From: Zelopaecilomyces penicillatus
Lineage: Eukaryota > Ascomycota > Sordariomycetes > Hypocreales > Pseudodiploosporaceae
Direction: 5' to 3'
Assembly (NCBI GenBank): GCA_005765155.1
Contig: VCCP01000002.1
Coordinates: 2,976,001 to 3,040,000, forward strand
Length of the DNA stretch: 64,000 bases
The position numbers were made by a program, and so were the translations under genes. The notes beneath the pieces were generated by a model, which did not search any database, was not told where the DNA came from, and saw only the letters and a program-made list of their open reading frames with translations. Position 1 is the first letter of the stretch. Each line of letters begins with the position of its first letter. Positions 11,256 through 22,809 of the stretch are shown in pieces.

Positions 11256-14200
11256 ATTTAATAAGAAAGTAATTATTAAGCTATTATTGCTTAAAGGATA
11301 AACTTATTTAATAAAATTAATTGATAGGAAGGTACTATTATAGGGCCCTATCTATTCTTTAATAGAAAAAGAGCTAAAAGTGCTTTAGGAATACCTTTAT
11401 ATAGCTTTAAAATAAGATTAGATATATTAATTAATAAGTCTATATAGAGTATCTATTCTATTTATTTTAAAGAAAGAAGATAAGCTATACCTTTATATTA
11501 ATTATTATACTTTTAATTAAATAATAAAGAAAAATCAAGCCCTATTACTATTAATCTATAAGATTTTAAATTAATTTTAAAAAGTAAAGAAATTTATTAA
11601 GTTTAATCTTAAAGATATATATTATTAAATATATATTAAAGAAGATAATAAATAAAAGATTACTTTTTAATACTATTATAGCTATTTTAAGTATTAAATA
11701 ATACCCTTTGGATTTATAAATATCTCTATTATATTCTAGGAATATATTAATAATATATTATAAGGCCTTATAGATTATATCTATATTATATATCTAGATA
11801 ATATCCTAATATATAATAATAACCCAGATACTTATATAGATAATATATATTAAATACTTTAAAGATTAAAATAAAGCAGCTTATATATAAATTTATAGAA
11901 ATATAACTTTAGTATTAATATAATAATATATCTAGGGTTTATTATCAGCCCTAAAGGAATATATATAAAGGAAGAATAGATATAGATAATAGCTAATTAG
12001 CTACTATCTATTAATATTAAAGATATTTAATAGTTTCTTAATTTTATAGGATTTTATTAATAATTTATTAAGAACTATAGCAAGATTATTATACCCCTTA
12101 TAGATTTAATAAAGAATAAGAAAAAAGGCCTTATATAGATAGAAAGCTATAAATAAGCTATTTTTAAAAAACTAAAATAAAAATTCTTAGAGCAGCTAAT
12201 ATTAGCCTACTTTAATCTAATTACTTTTATTTATATCAAAACAGATATATTAGATTTTACTATAGGTATTATATTAATATAATATATTAATAAGAAATAA
12301 TATCTAATAGCTTATATATTAAGAAAACTTAATAGAATAGAATTATACTATTATATACTAGATATTAAGATATTAATAATTATAAAAGCTTTTTGGGTAT
12401 AGTATTATTATTTAATCTACTTAGAATATAAGATTATAATTATAATAGAGTATCTAAATTATAATTATCTAATAATAAAATAAAAGCTTTTAAGCTAATA
12501 AATAGATATACTTAATCAACTAGTATTATTTAATTTTAGAATTAAATATAGATTAGATAGATTAAATCCAGTGGATATATTATCTAGAAGGCTAGATTAT
12601 ATAGATATAAAAGATATTTAAGAATTAAAGAAAGGCTATTTACTCTTCTTTCTTAAATATTTTTATAATACTAAAGAAACCTTAGAAGTTATAATTATAT
12701 AATTAATAGAGACTCTAATTATAAATAAACTTTTAGAGGCTAGCTATAAGGGTATAGGGTTATAATCTATATCTATCTCTTTTATTAGAAGGGTTTTAAC
12801 TATAATTAAATAAATAGCTTGCTTTTAATATATAACCTAGAGAATTTTAACTATAAATAAATAAATAATTTAAAGGAGTATTACTATAATATTACTAAAG
12901 GATATTAATACCCTTATAATTATATTATTAAAAGTATAGAATAATGATTTATTTTATATTTAAAAGTGATCTAAGGTAAATAATTCTTTTAATAGATATA
13001 ATAATTAATTAATAGATAATAATTAGCTATTATTATATTTTAGGAAGATCTTTATTTTAATTAAAATAAGAATTAAAATTTTAATAATACTTTATAATAA
13101 TCTAATATTAGATTATTAAGAAATTAATAGAATACTAAGATAATTAATAATAACTTATTATTAGAAAGATATAAAGAGAGATATAATAAAATTTATATAA
13201 ATCTATGATTTCTATTAATTAAATAAACCTAGATAGTATTAATTATATAGCTATCTAACTGCTTTATTAATCCTAGAAAGACCTTAATAGGAAATCTCTA
13301 TAGACTTTATTATAGATTTATCTAAATTAGAAATAAAGAATAAGATATATAATAGTATTCTTATTATTATAGATAGATATATAAAATTTTTATTATTTAT
13401 CCTTATAATAAAGTATATTACTAATAATAGCTTAATAATCTTATTCCTAGATTATATATTTAAGTATTTTAGGATATTATAGGGAATTATATTAGATTAT
13501 AATATAGTATTTATAAGTATATTCTAGAAAATATTTTATTATTTATTAGCTTATAAGTAATAATTAAGTATTATATTGTATTTATAGATAGATAAATAAA
13601 TAGAATAGATAAATCAGATAATTAAATATTATTTATAAAGCTTTATTAATAAAGATTAGCTTGATTGGATTATAAGACTATTATTAGCCTAGTTCTACTA
13701 TAATATAGTATAATATAATACTATAGGAGAATCCCTGGCTTATCTATTATATAGCTATAAGCTAATAGTATTAGTATAAGATAGAATTCAATTAAGAGGA
13801 CTATATAAGGGCTTTAAGGAAAGAATCTAAGAGTTATAGGCAAGCTATAATATAATAATAAAGATATTAAAAAGGGTATATTAATAGTATAAAAAGTAGT
13901 ATAATAAAAAAAGATAAGAAAAGCAGTTTAAAGTTAATGATTAAATAATAATTATTATAAAATATCTTAAGCTAAAATATCTTATAAGGAAGTTAATAGA
14001 GAAATTTATAAGCCTTTATTAGATTAAGAAATAGATAGAAAGTAATAGCTTAGCTTATTAACTCTGGTTATTAGATTTAGTTAGGATATATAATATATTT
14101 AATATTATAAATCTAGAGATATATAATAATAGAGATGAATTAAATAAGCTAGAAGATAACTCTTTTATACTAGAATAATTCTATATAATAAAAAAAATCT

Positions 14201-14330
14201 TAATATATAAATAGAATAAAAAGTAATAAATATACTATATAAAATAAGAGAATTATAATAATAAGAATAATTATTAGCTAAGTAAGAGAGATTTCTTAGA
14301 TTATATAATAATATATAAATATAAAGCTTT
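11256..14330 (+). pseudogene. Gypsy-1 pol: reverse transcriptase, RNase H, integrase, chromodomain
   Basis: Near 11,360-11,470 the fragments match the 'PLS..EL.VLREYL..AL..G.I' entry of Gypsy reverse transcriptase. The PFGF/PFGL block lies near 11,705-11,725 and the catalytic YLDN box at 11,791-11,802 (YLDD in active enzymes). RNase H follows at about 12,240-12,440 (AY..RKL...ELYY..LD.K). The integrase core, of the form 'ISIDFIIDL', is at about 13,285-13,420. A chromodomain-like segment is near 14,180-14,300. Many in-frame TAA/TAG codons and AT drift make it a dead copy. It starts about 8 kb downstream of the 5' LTR only because Copia-A sits in the gag region. Confidence 0.85.
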
Positions 14331-14339
14331 TTCATTAAA

Positions 14340-14447
14340 AACCTAGCTATTAAAGAGTAAAAGTCTTTAATAGTATTAGTAAAAGCTAAGTAAATTATTT
14401 TCTTAAATACTAGAATCCCTTAAGTAATTACCTTAATAATTATCCTT

Positions 14448-14478
<31 letters not shown>

Positions 14479-16878
14479 TCCTTATTAGAGGAATTTAATT
14501 CTAGAGCTATATTAGGAAGATTATTTAAAGCAATCTCTATATTAGCTTAATTATTAAATATAATATAAAAGGGAAGGATTACTAATAATAATATAAAAGC
14601 ATTATTAATATATACCTATATAATTATTAATAGCTATATCAAGCCTAATTATATATTAAAACTAATATTATATTATTAAGCCTAAATATTTATAATAACT
14701 TAAAGAGAGTTAGCTTAATCTAATATTAATTAAATCTAAAAATTTAAAGCACTCTTTATAAGAAAAGCTTTATCTTTATCTATATTTTATTATACCTTAG
14801 TATAAGTAAGAATAATTATTAGCTTTTAGTATATATAGCTAAGTATTTATTTAATCTTATCTTATATATATTAAAATATCTTCTAGGAAGTATTAATAAA
14901 GAAGCAGCTATAAAGAATAAAGAGAGTAATATTAAATTAAGCTTTAACTATATTCTATATTAAATAAGATTATATATAAGTATATAATAATTTATTATCA
15001 CTCTATAATAGGAATAGTTATTATCTATATAATATAAATACTAGAGTTTAATAGCTATAGAGCAATTATTAATAACTTTAAATTTAAGCTATAATAGGAT
15101 ATAATATATATTTATCTTATTAATAGGGTTTAGGCTATTTAGCCTTTTTAGATTCTAGAATAGGATTAGCTATTAGATCCTATTTAATCTATATAGCTAT
15201 ATAATATTAATAGACCTTAAGATAGCTATATAAGTATTAATAATAGTTAAATAACTATAATAATAAATCTTATTTAATTATATTATTAATTATTTACTTA
15301 TAATATAGGATTAGACTTTTAATAGTTTATTAACTATTAGATAAATATTATTATTATTTAATATATTTAATAATAGATAAGCTATTAATAATAGCTAATA
15401 TATCTGCCTTAATAGGACTTTATTTAAAAGATATTTTACTAGATATTATCTTCTTTTTAGAAGATATCTTATTAGATATTATATTCTTTATAGCTAAAGG
15501 GTTCTTAGAAATATAAATAGATATAGCTACTATTATAATCTAAGTAATAGAAGATATAGAATATCTATTATTAGAGGGAGAAAGTAACTTAAATATTATA
15601 TAGAGTTATCTATTAATAATAGATAAAGTTAAAGACTTAGAAATAATAGAGAAGAAAGCAAAGGTATTATATATTATAAAAAAGACTATAATAGTATTAG
15701 TATTAGAAAGTGATTTAGAATTACTAGAAGAACTATAGAGCTAAAAGTTAATAAAGAAGAAATAATAAGATAGAACCTAAGAAGGATTTACTAATAGGAA
15801 ATAAAGAAAATACTTAAAAAAGAATTAGAATTAATTAACTTCCTAATTCTTTTATTATCTATTTTATCTCTCTTTTTATCTCCCTTACTATTAATATTAC
15901 TTTTAAGGACTTGATCTATATAGTCTTTATAAGAGTTTAAATCCTTATAATATTATTAAGCTTAGAAGTAATATAAGAAAAGAAATAGCTATTAATTAAC
16001 TATTAATTAATAATTAAGAAATATCTTAAAAGAAATAGAGAGATAGATTATTATTAAAATCTATTTTCTTTATTTTATTAAATAAATTATTATTATTAGA
16101 TCCTATAAAAGCAGAAGATTTAAGAGAGGGTTTCTTAGTCTTAGTTAAAGCCTTAAATAAAATCAAAGATTTAATAATAGAGATTTTAAGTATAATTAAC
16201 TCTAATATAAAGGAATCCTTTATAATAGCTTTCTTAATAGTAATTATTACTAAATACTTAGTCTTATAATACTTATACTATAGCTATATTATTATTTCTT
16301 TATTAGTCTTCCTTTGCTTCTTATTATCTATACTAGATCTAAAGATCCTTAATAATCTAATATTAGATAAAGCCTTAAGAGATAAGGAAGCCTATATTAA
16401 TAGAAAGCTACTATTATATAAGATTAGCTATAGAAAGATATAAAAAAGAAGGTAATTAATCTATTATTTTTTAATAGATTAAGAAGATAAAATAGCCCTT
16501 TTATTATTAGATAAACTAGAAAAGTTAATACTATAAACAAGAAAGAAGCTAGAAAGCTGCTTATATATAATAAGTATATTTCTAATGCTTCTATAAGTCT
16601 AATATATTATTTAAATCCTTAGCCTTAAAGAGATAATACTATATAAAGAAATCAATTAATAATAAGGCTTCTTTTAGGGAAGTTATAAAATAAAGGATTT
16701 CTTATAAAATATAAAGAGCCTATATATAGAGATTTATAGGAAAGAAATAAAATCTATTAGAAATTTCACTTTTAATTGATTATAATTTCTTTATTAATAA
16801 TTAGGCTAGTTAGCTATTTATAGTTATATAATTATAGTGATAAAGCTACTATTAATTATTAGGGCTAAGGATAGCCCT
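14340..16878 (+). pseudogene. Gypsy-1 3' region: long coding-like frame of unknown function
   Basis: Between the chromodomain and the 3' polypurine tract lie about 2.5 kb that a standard Gypsy element does not need. One plus-strand frame (codons in phase with 14,401) can be followed to about 16,670, roughly 750 codons. Every interruption I saw is TAA or TAG, as expected if CAA/CAG codons were RIPed. Internally there are a short tandem peptide repeat (LEDILLDIIFF-like, about 15,424-15,490), an acidic stretch and then a Lys/Arg-rich stretch (about 15,630-15,830), and Gln-rich helical-looking segments near 14,900-15,300. A TTA microsatellite sits at about 14,450-14,470. I recognise no family. 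Stop density is only modestly lower than chance for such AT-rich DNA, so coding status is suggestive, not proven. Confidence 0.45.
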
Positions 16879-16892
16879 AGAGGAAGAGGGGA
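16879..16892 (+). other. Gypsy-1 polypurine tract
   Basis: A 14-base purine run (AGAGGAAGAGGGGA) lies five bases upstream of the 3' LTR, the position expected for the primer of plus-strand DNA synthesis. Confidence 0.7.
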
Positions 16893-16897
16893 TATAC

Positions 16898-17111
16898 TAT
16901 CAGGACCCCAAAGGGGCCCTATAGAGAACCCATATTATATAGGCTAGGAATATATATATCTATAGAGAGGGCCTTCTCCTTTAAGAAAAGGAAGAAGACC
17001 AGAGATCAAGCTTCTAGTTATCTGCTATCTACCTGCTTATATATAGCAAAATTAATACTATTCCTAACCTTCTTCACTCTCTTTATAACCTCCTAACCTT
17101 AATCCTTAATA
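16898..17111 (+). repeat. Gypsy-1 3' LTR (214 bp)
   Basis: Same length as the 5' LTR and followed by the TSD ATCTT at 17,112-17,116. It has TATCAGG for ancestral TGTCAGG and TTAATA for TTAACA. Compared with the solo LTR at 37,050 nearly all differences are C to T or G to A. Confidence 0.95.
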
Positions 17112-17116
17112 ATCTT

Positions 17117-17450
17117 TTAAAATTAAGAAAACTATTTCTAATATTAACTATAAACTTTTATTATTAAAAAATATATAATTATATCTTATATTCTATATTT
17201 CTTTATTAAATAAAATATTTAATAATATAAAGGAATATATAATAATATAAATAAAAATAATTAAAAAAAAATAGAAAATAAAAATAATATTAAATATTAA
17301 AGAAAAAAATAAATAAAATAAATACCTTATTAAATAAAAAGATTTTAAATCTAAAAATAATATATAAAAACCTATTAATTATTTAAATTATTATTATTTA
17401 ATACTATAATAATTCCTTTAGAATTAATTAATCTGGCTAAAAATCCTAAA
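17117..17450 (+). mobile_element. Gypsy-E, 3' continuation: integrase tail and chromodomain
   Basis: The reading left at 2,887 resumes here in the same sense. The joined text follows the C-terminus of a chromovirus integrase: an 'LDFKKL..F.I' block before the break, then 'ISN.NYKL.L....LY.IF.ISLL' after it. At about 17,318-17,400 lies a chromodomain-like run that, allowing for RIP, fits 'YL.KWK.....NTWEP..NL'. This continuity independently confirms that Gypsy-1 inserted into Gypsy-E. I could not locate the 3' LTR of Gypsy-E. Confidence 0.75.
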
Positions 17451-18078
17451 TTAATAAATTTATTATCTAAACCTAAGGAAGGTTAATCTATCTTATTTAA
17501 AGCACCTAGAAACTATAGATTAAATATTATATAATACTTATATATATTTAAAACAGAAACTAAATTAATCTTATCTTTAATATTTAATTCCTTTAAACCC
17601 TAATAAATCAATTTAAAATTTTACTTTTTAATTTTCTTTTTAAGCTTATAAATATAAAATAAATAATTTAAAGCTAAAGAAAGCTATAATTATAATTTAA
17701 ATAATTAATCTTAAATATCTAAGATATTTTTTCTAGTTTCCTTTTTTTTAAAGTTTAAATAATAATATTATTCTAAAAGTTTTATTATTAATAAAATTAA
17801 TAAGAATTAGATATTTTAATATAATAAGATTATATATATAAGAATATTATTAAAATATTATTATAAGAGTAATCTTATTTTATATAAATTATATAATAGC
17901 TATTATTTTCTATTATATAATAAGATTATTTTTATTTAAAATAATAAGAATATAATATATTTATTAATTTATTATTAAAATCTATACCTATAGTTAATAT
18001 AGAATATTTAATAATCTTTTTTAAAAAATATTAAGGTTTTTTAATATAATTTAATATTATAAGAAATAATTTAATATA

Positions 18079-18295
18079 ATATAAGTCTTATAATTTATAA
18101 AATATTAAGGAAAAAAGAAAAGATATATCTATAGGCCTTAAGGATAAGATCTTTTAAAAAAAAGATATTATATTATAACTTAATAATTAAAATTATATAA
18201 TAAGTCTTAATTATATAATTTATAATATTACTAGATATATATTAAAGGCTTAGAATTATATAGAATTAGATTATAATTCTAAAGGTAATCCTAGA
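18079..18295 (+). repeat. Dispersed direct repeat R1, copy 1
   Basis: About 210 bp resembling 19,938-20,160 (roughly 75-80% by eye). Both copies start near TTAATATAATATAA and share GATATTATATTATAA and TTAGAATTATATA blocks. No TSD could be assigned, so LTR, MITE or other origin is open. Confidence 0.65.
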
Positions 18296-18309
18296 CTTAG
18301 GATTACTTT
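18281..18309. repeat. Short inverted repeat (stem-loop)
   Basis: AAAGGTAATCCTA followed closely by TTAGGATTACTTT, arms of about 12-13 bp with one mismatch around a 3-4-base loop. It lies at the end of repeat R1 copy 1 and is not conserved in copy 2, so it may be part of an unrelated inserted element. Confidence 0.5.
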
Positions 18310-18642
18310 AAAAACTATAATCTAATAAGATAACTTATAATTTTAAGTATAATCTAATAATAAGGATTATAGCTTAAATTATAATCTAAGATATATATAT
18401 ATACCCATAATTTTGATTCTTTAGATATAGCTTAAATAATTATTAATATATATTTAATTTTATTATATTATTTACTATTATTTACTATATTAATACTTAA
18501 TCCTTAATTATAATACTTTATATTTATTATTAATATAATAGACTATATTGCTTTAAATATCTTAACTTATTTATTAATATAAACCCTTTTTATTAGGTTT
18601 ATCCCTTAGGAATTTATTAAATATTATATTATAATATTAATT

Positions 18643-18714
18643 ATTATATAGACTATTATATAAACTGTTATATAGGTTATTATATAGGTTATTATATAAG
18701 CTATTATATAGATT
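18643..18714 (+). repeat. 12-bp minisatellite, 6 copies
   Basis: Six head-to-tail units of consensus ATTATATARRYT exactly 12 bp apart. Differences between units are mostly A/G and C/T. Confidence 0.85.
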
Positions 18715-19937
18715 ATATTTAAGATTATAATAGATTTTTAATATTTGTAATAATTAAAGCTATTATATATTATTTTTATAATAATTAAAGCTATATTATA
18801 AGCTTTTAGATTAAGATACTTTATTTTTATAATTAAGTTTAAAAATATTATATTTCTTTTAATTTTATATTTATTAATTAATTCATCTTTAATATCTTAT
18901 TAAATTATTATAATTAATAATTATAATAATTAAATAATAAAAGATAATCTATAAAAACTAAGCTTAAATATTTTAATAATATTATAAAAGGCTTAAAAAT
19001 ACTGATTATAATAATATTATAATTAATTATATTTTAATAAAAGCTTTATTTTTTTAATTAATTAATTAAAAAGATTAATAAATATATAACAGATTTATTA
19101 TATATTAATTATAATATATAATATAATTAATATAGTATTTTTATCTTAATTAATTAATGAATATAATTTTATATAAAGCTTTTATAAAATTAATTATATT
19201 TAATATAATTAATAAAGTTATTAATTTATAATTCTATAATTTTATATTAATAATATATAAATATAAAAATGGATTTTATTATAAATTATAATTTTAATAT
19301 TTAATTCTTATATATATTATAAATCTTATTATTTTTAATAAATAAATAAATATAAATAAATTTAATTAATAAAGAGAAATATAAAATCTAATATAAAAAA
19401 GATTAAATATAATAAAAAAAAGAAATCTTTTTATAATTTAAAATAATTATTTTTTAAATTTATAATATATTATAATTTTATAAAGATTAATTATAATTAA
19501 TAATTAAAATAATAAAAGAAAGATATAATAATAATTTAAATAAAAATCTTTAAAAACAAAGATAAATATACTTATATTATTAAATAAAAAAATATAATTT
19601 AATTAAAAATCTAGCTTTTTATATATTTAAATAATATTAAAATAATAGAGAATTAATTTAAAATCTTTAATAATATATATTAAGAGTTATTAGATATTTT
19701 TAATATAAAAAAAAGAATTTTAAAGAATAAGCCTTTATTTTCTATTCTAGTCTTATATAATAGATTAGGCTGCTTAAATATCTTAATACTTATATTAGGT
19801 TTTATAATAGATAAAGCTATTATATAATAGCAGATCTGATTACAAGATAATAATATATTAGATTATTGAGCTATAATAGGTTTAGCTATTAAATTATAAT
19901 AAATCAGGCTATTATATTAAATATATATTTATTTTAA

Positions 19938-20160
19938 TACTTAATATAATATAAATATTATAATTTATAAATATAAAAAAAGAAAAGAGAGGTATATTTA
20001 TAAACCTTAAATATAAGAGTTTTTAAAAAAGAGATATTATATTATAATCTAATAATTAAAATTATATAATAACCTTAAATATATAACTAGATAATATTAT
20101 TAAATATATATTAAATATTTAGAATTATATAAAATTAAAATATAATATTAAGATAATCTT
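19938..20160 (+). repeat. Dispersed direct repeat R1, copy 2
   Basis: Partner of 18,079-18,295 in the same orientation, about 1.86 kb downstream. The 1.6 kb between them has no recognisable coding content. Confidence 0.65.
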
Positions 20161-20382
20161 TATATTTTCTATAAATATATAAAGATTTAAATATATTATA
20201 TAATATATTATAAATAGAAATTATATATTCTTTATAAATATTAAAGATAATATAATTATTAATAATTTTAAATTAATTAAATAATATTTTATTAAATTAT
20301 TAAAATAATATATAATATATTTATCTTATATTTTTATTATATAATTATTAAGCTAGAATTAAATTATAATTAAAAAGCTTTA

Positions 20383-20431
20383 AATCTAAATTTAAATTAA
20401 ATCTAAATTTAAATTAAATCTAAATTAAATA
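20383..20431 (+). repeat. 17-bp tandem repeat, about 2.7 copies
   Basis: AAATCTAAATTTAAATT-type units head to tail. Confidence 0.7.
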
Positions 20432-20467
20432 TTATTAATATAAAAAATAATATTAAAATAAAATTTT

Positions 20468-20620
20468 TATAAAGGGATTAAAGATATACAGCCTAATTCT
20501 AATAAACTACTTTATAAAACTAATAAAAGATTTAATAATATTAATATCTTATACTAATCCTATATCTTATAATAGTTTATAAAGTAAGGGCCTAGCTTAT
20601 ATAGAAATACTATTATAAAT
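20468..20620 (+). repeat. Dispersed direct repeat R2, copy 1
   Basis: About 150 bp beginning TATAAAGGGATTAAAGATATA, repeated at 20,876-21,027 in the same orientation 408 bp away. Both copies are less degraded than their surroundings. No flanking duplication was found. Confidence 0.75.
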
Positions 20621-20875
20621 ATTTCTTTTTTATAAATAACTTAATTTTAAATTATTATATATTTATAAGATTAGTCTAGGTTTTTCTTATTATTATTTTA
20701 TTGAATTAAAGGCTTAAGGCCTTTAATTATACTATTTATTAGATATATTATATATTATAAGCTGCTATAAACCCTTAAGATTAAGGCTTTATAAGCTAGC
20801 TAATCTAGCCTATATATAGTTTAAACCTATAACCTTATATATTAAGTATTTTAACCTATAAGATATTAATATAAT

Positions 20876-21027
20876 TATAAAGGGATTAAAGATATATAGC
20901 CTGATTCTAATAGACTGCTCTATTAAACTAATAAAAGATTTAATAGTATTAGTATCTTATATTAATCTTATATCTTATAATAGCTTATAAGATAAGAGTC
21001 TAGCTTATATAAAAATAATATTATAAT
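20876..21027 (+). repeat. Dispersed direct repeat R2, copy 2
   Basis: Partner of 20,468-20,620; differences are almost all transitions. The short spacer contains the perfect-arm palindrome AATTAAAGG..CCTTTAATT near 20,704-20,729. It might be a terminal-repeat miniature element, but this is unproven. Confidence 0.75.
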
Positions 21028-21047
21028 TCTTAATTTTTTTTAAGTTT

Positions 21048-21078
<31 letters not shown>

Positions 21079-21319
21079 TTTAATTATTTTATTTATTTAT
21101 TTATAAGGAGATAATCTTATATATAAAATAAAAACTTTTATATTATAATTTAATTTTAAAGTTAATTTAATTTTAAAGTTAATTTATTAATTAAAATAAT
21201 AATAATTAAATTATAATATTCTTTTTTATTTATTTATATTAATTTAATAGTCCTTTTTTTTTTTCTTTTTAAGGACTTTAAAATTTTATTAAATTATATT
21301 TAAATTAATTTTAGGCTTA

Positions 21320-21324
21320 TAATA
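21320..21324. repeat. Target-site duplication TAATA of the solo Copia LTR
   Basis: TAATA occurs here and at 21,800-21,804, exactly flanking the solo LTR. Confidence 0.8.
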
Positions 21325-21799
21325 TATTATAATTTGCAGTATAAAGTTATAACTAAAGCTGGTAGCGATAGCAGTGGAAGAAAGGCAGCGAATAGTTATC
21401 CAGAGTAAAGTCTATAAAAAAGAAGAAAGAAGTGATTGAATTATTAATAGAGAAAGAAAGCAGGATTTAACTAGGAATCTAGCTATCTTATATAACTAAA
21501 TAATACTAGGATTATTTGAAATTATTTAAGAATTCTAAATAATATTTCTTTAGATTTCTAAGCATTCTAAATAATAAGAAAGGGAGAGGTATAAGGGATA
21601 AGCCCTTATTTTACTAGTCTAGCCTGATATAGCAGGTCAGGCTGCACGGGCTTTTTAGGTCTTATAGCAGGTCAGGCTGCTATCTTATAGCAGGTCTGGC
21701 TGCTAGGGCTATAGCAGGTTTAGCTGCTAAGCTGTAGTAGGTCTAGCTACTAGTCTTATAACAGGTCAGGCTGTTATATAAAACCCACTTATTTTAATA
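21325..21799 (-). repeat. Solo LTR of the Copia-B subfamily (475 bp)
   Basis: Matches the Copia-B LTRs over its whole length and is flanked by the TSD TAATA, so it is a complete solo LTR left by LTR-LTR recombination. It is much less mutated than the Copia-B LTRs. At about 21,610-21,778 it has six or more degenerate copies of a 22-23-bp unit around TATAGCAGGTC.GGCTGCTA. Orientation follows the Copia-B minus strand. Confidence 0.92.
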
Positions 21800-21804
21800 T
21801 AATA

Positions 21805-22614
21805 TAATCTAGCTTTTATTTTATTATAGAATTAATATTTATTTTTTATATTTTTATTTTTTATATTTATTTTATAAGCTTAGCTTTATTATTATTTTTC
21901 TTTTTTTTCTTTTTTATATTTCTTTTTTTATTTCTTTTTATTTTTTTATAATTATCTTTTATATATTCTTTTAAATTTTATTATTTATTATTATTTATAT
22001 AATTTTATTAATTATTAATTTTAAATAAATATTTATAAATATTAATATATATATATATATATTTTAAATTTTTTTATAAATATATTTTCGTTTATATACT
22101 TTAATAAATAAATTATATATTTCTTTTTTTATTAAAAATAATTAAAGAATAATTATATTAATTATAGTTTTAAAGGGTTAATTTATATAAATAAATAAGG
22201 TATATTTAAGTTATTATTAATTATATTAAATTTAAAGCTTTTCTTTTATTTCCTTAAAAATCTTAAGTAATCTTTAATAATTAATTAGAAATTTTTTAAT
22301 TATCTTCTAAATTAAGAATAAGATAATTAAAAATCTTTTAAATCTATTCTTATTTATTATAACTTTATAACTTTTCTTAACTATTTTAAGTCTTATATTT
22401 ATAAATAATTATATTATCTTATATTATTTGATTAGCTTTAAATATAATATATTATTATATATATTATTTTTATTTTATTAAAATATCTTTTCTTTAACTA
22501 TATAATTAAGATTATATCTTTATTATAGCTTTTATTTTATATTTTAATTTTTTAATTAATTTCTTTTAATATAATATATTAGATATATTTATCTTTAATT
22601 TAAATAATTATAGT
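21805..22614. other. AT-rich spacer between the solo LTR and Gypsy-D
   Basis: Mostly T- and A-runs with no motif seen. It is the left flank of the Gypsy-D insertion, whose right flank resumes at 44,784. Confidence 0.6.
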
Positions 22615-22619
22615 AATTA

Positions 22620-22809
22620 TATAATAGGATTATAAGATATAAGACCTATATACTTAAAATAATATATAACCTCTATATATATAACACCTTTTAGCTTACT
22701 TTTATTATTATAATATAAATAAAATAAATAATAATCTTTTATAATAATAATACCTAAATATAATTATTCTTATTTTATTTAATTATTATAAAATGAATTT
22801 ATTATTATA
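22620..22809 (+). repeat. Gypsy-D 5' LTR (190 bp)
   Basis: Aligns with 44,589-44,778 over equal length. Shared text includes ATATAAGAC.TATATAC and TTTTATTATTATAATATAAAT. It begins TATAATAG and ends TTATTATA, the RIPed forms of TG...CA. It is preceded by the TSD AATTA. Confidence 0.88.

Larger units (their letters stand above)
2893..17111 (+). mobile_element. Gypsy-1: full-length Gypsy LTR retrotransposon carrying a nested Copia
   Basis: Complete by structure: two 214-bp LTRs (2,893-3,106 and 16,898-17,111) and a perfect 5-bp TSD ATCTT at 2,888-2,892 and 17,112-17,116. Without the nested Copia-A and its duplicated TSD the element is about 7.98 kb. Plus-strand order: gag-like region, reverse transcriptase, RNase H, integrase, chromodomain-like segment, then about 2.5 kb of further coding-like sequence. 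Chromodomain-bearing integrases belong to the chromoviruses, the usual fungal Gypsy clade, and are thought to target heterochromatin. RIP has damaged it, but less than Gypsy-E, C and D, in line with later arrival. Confidence 0.95.
17451..21319. other. AT-rich, unresolved repeat debris
   Basis: No open frame or protein motif could be recognised. It contains two pairs of dispersed direct repeats (18,079/19,938 and 20,468/20,876), a 12-bp minisatellite at 18,643-18,714, an inverted repeat at 18,281-18,309 and a (TTA)n tract near 21,047-21,074. It is probably older transposon remains of Gypsy-E and others beyond recognition by eye. Confidence 0.7.
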
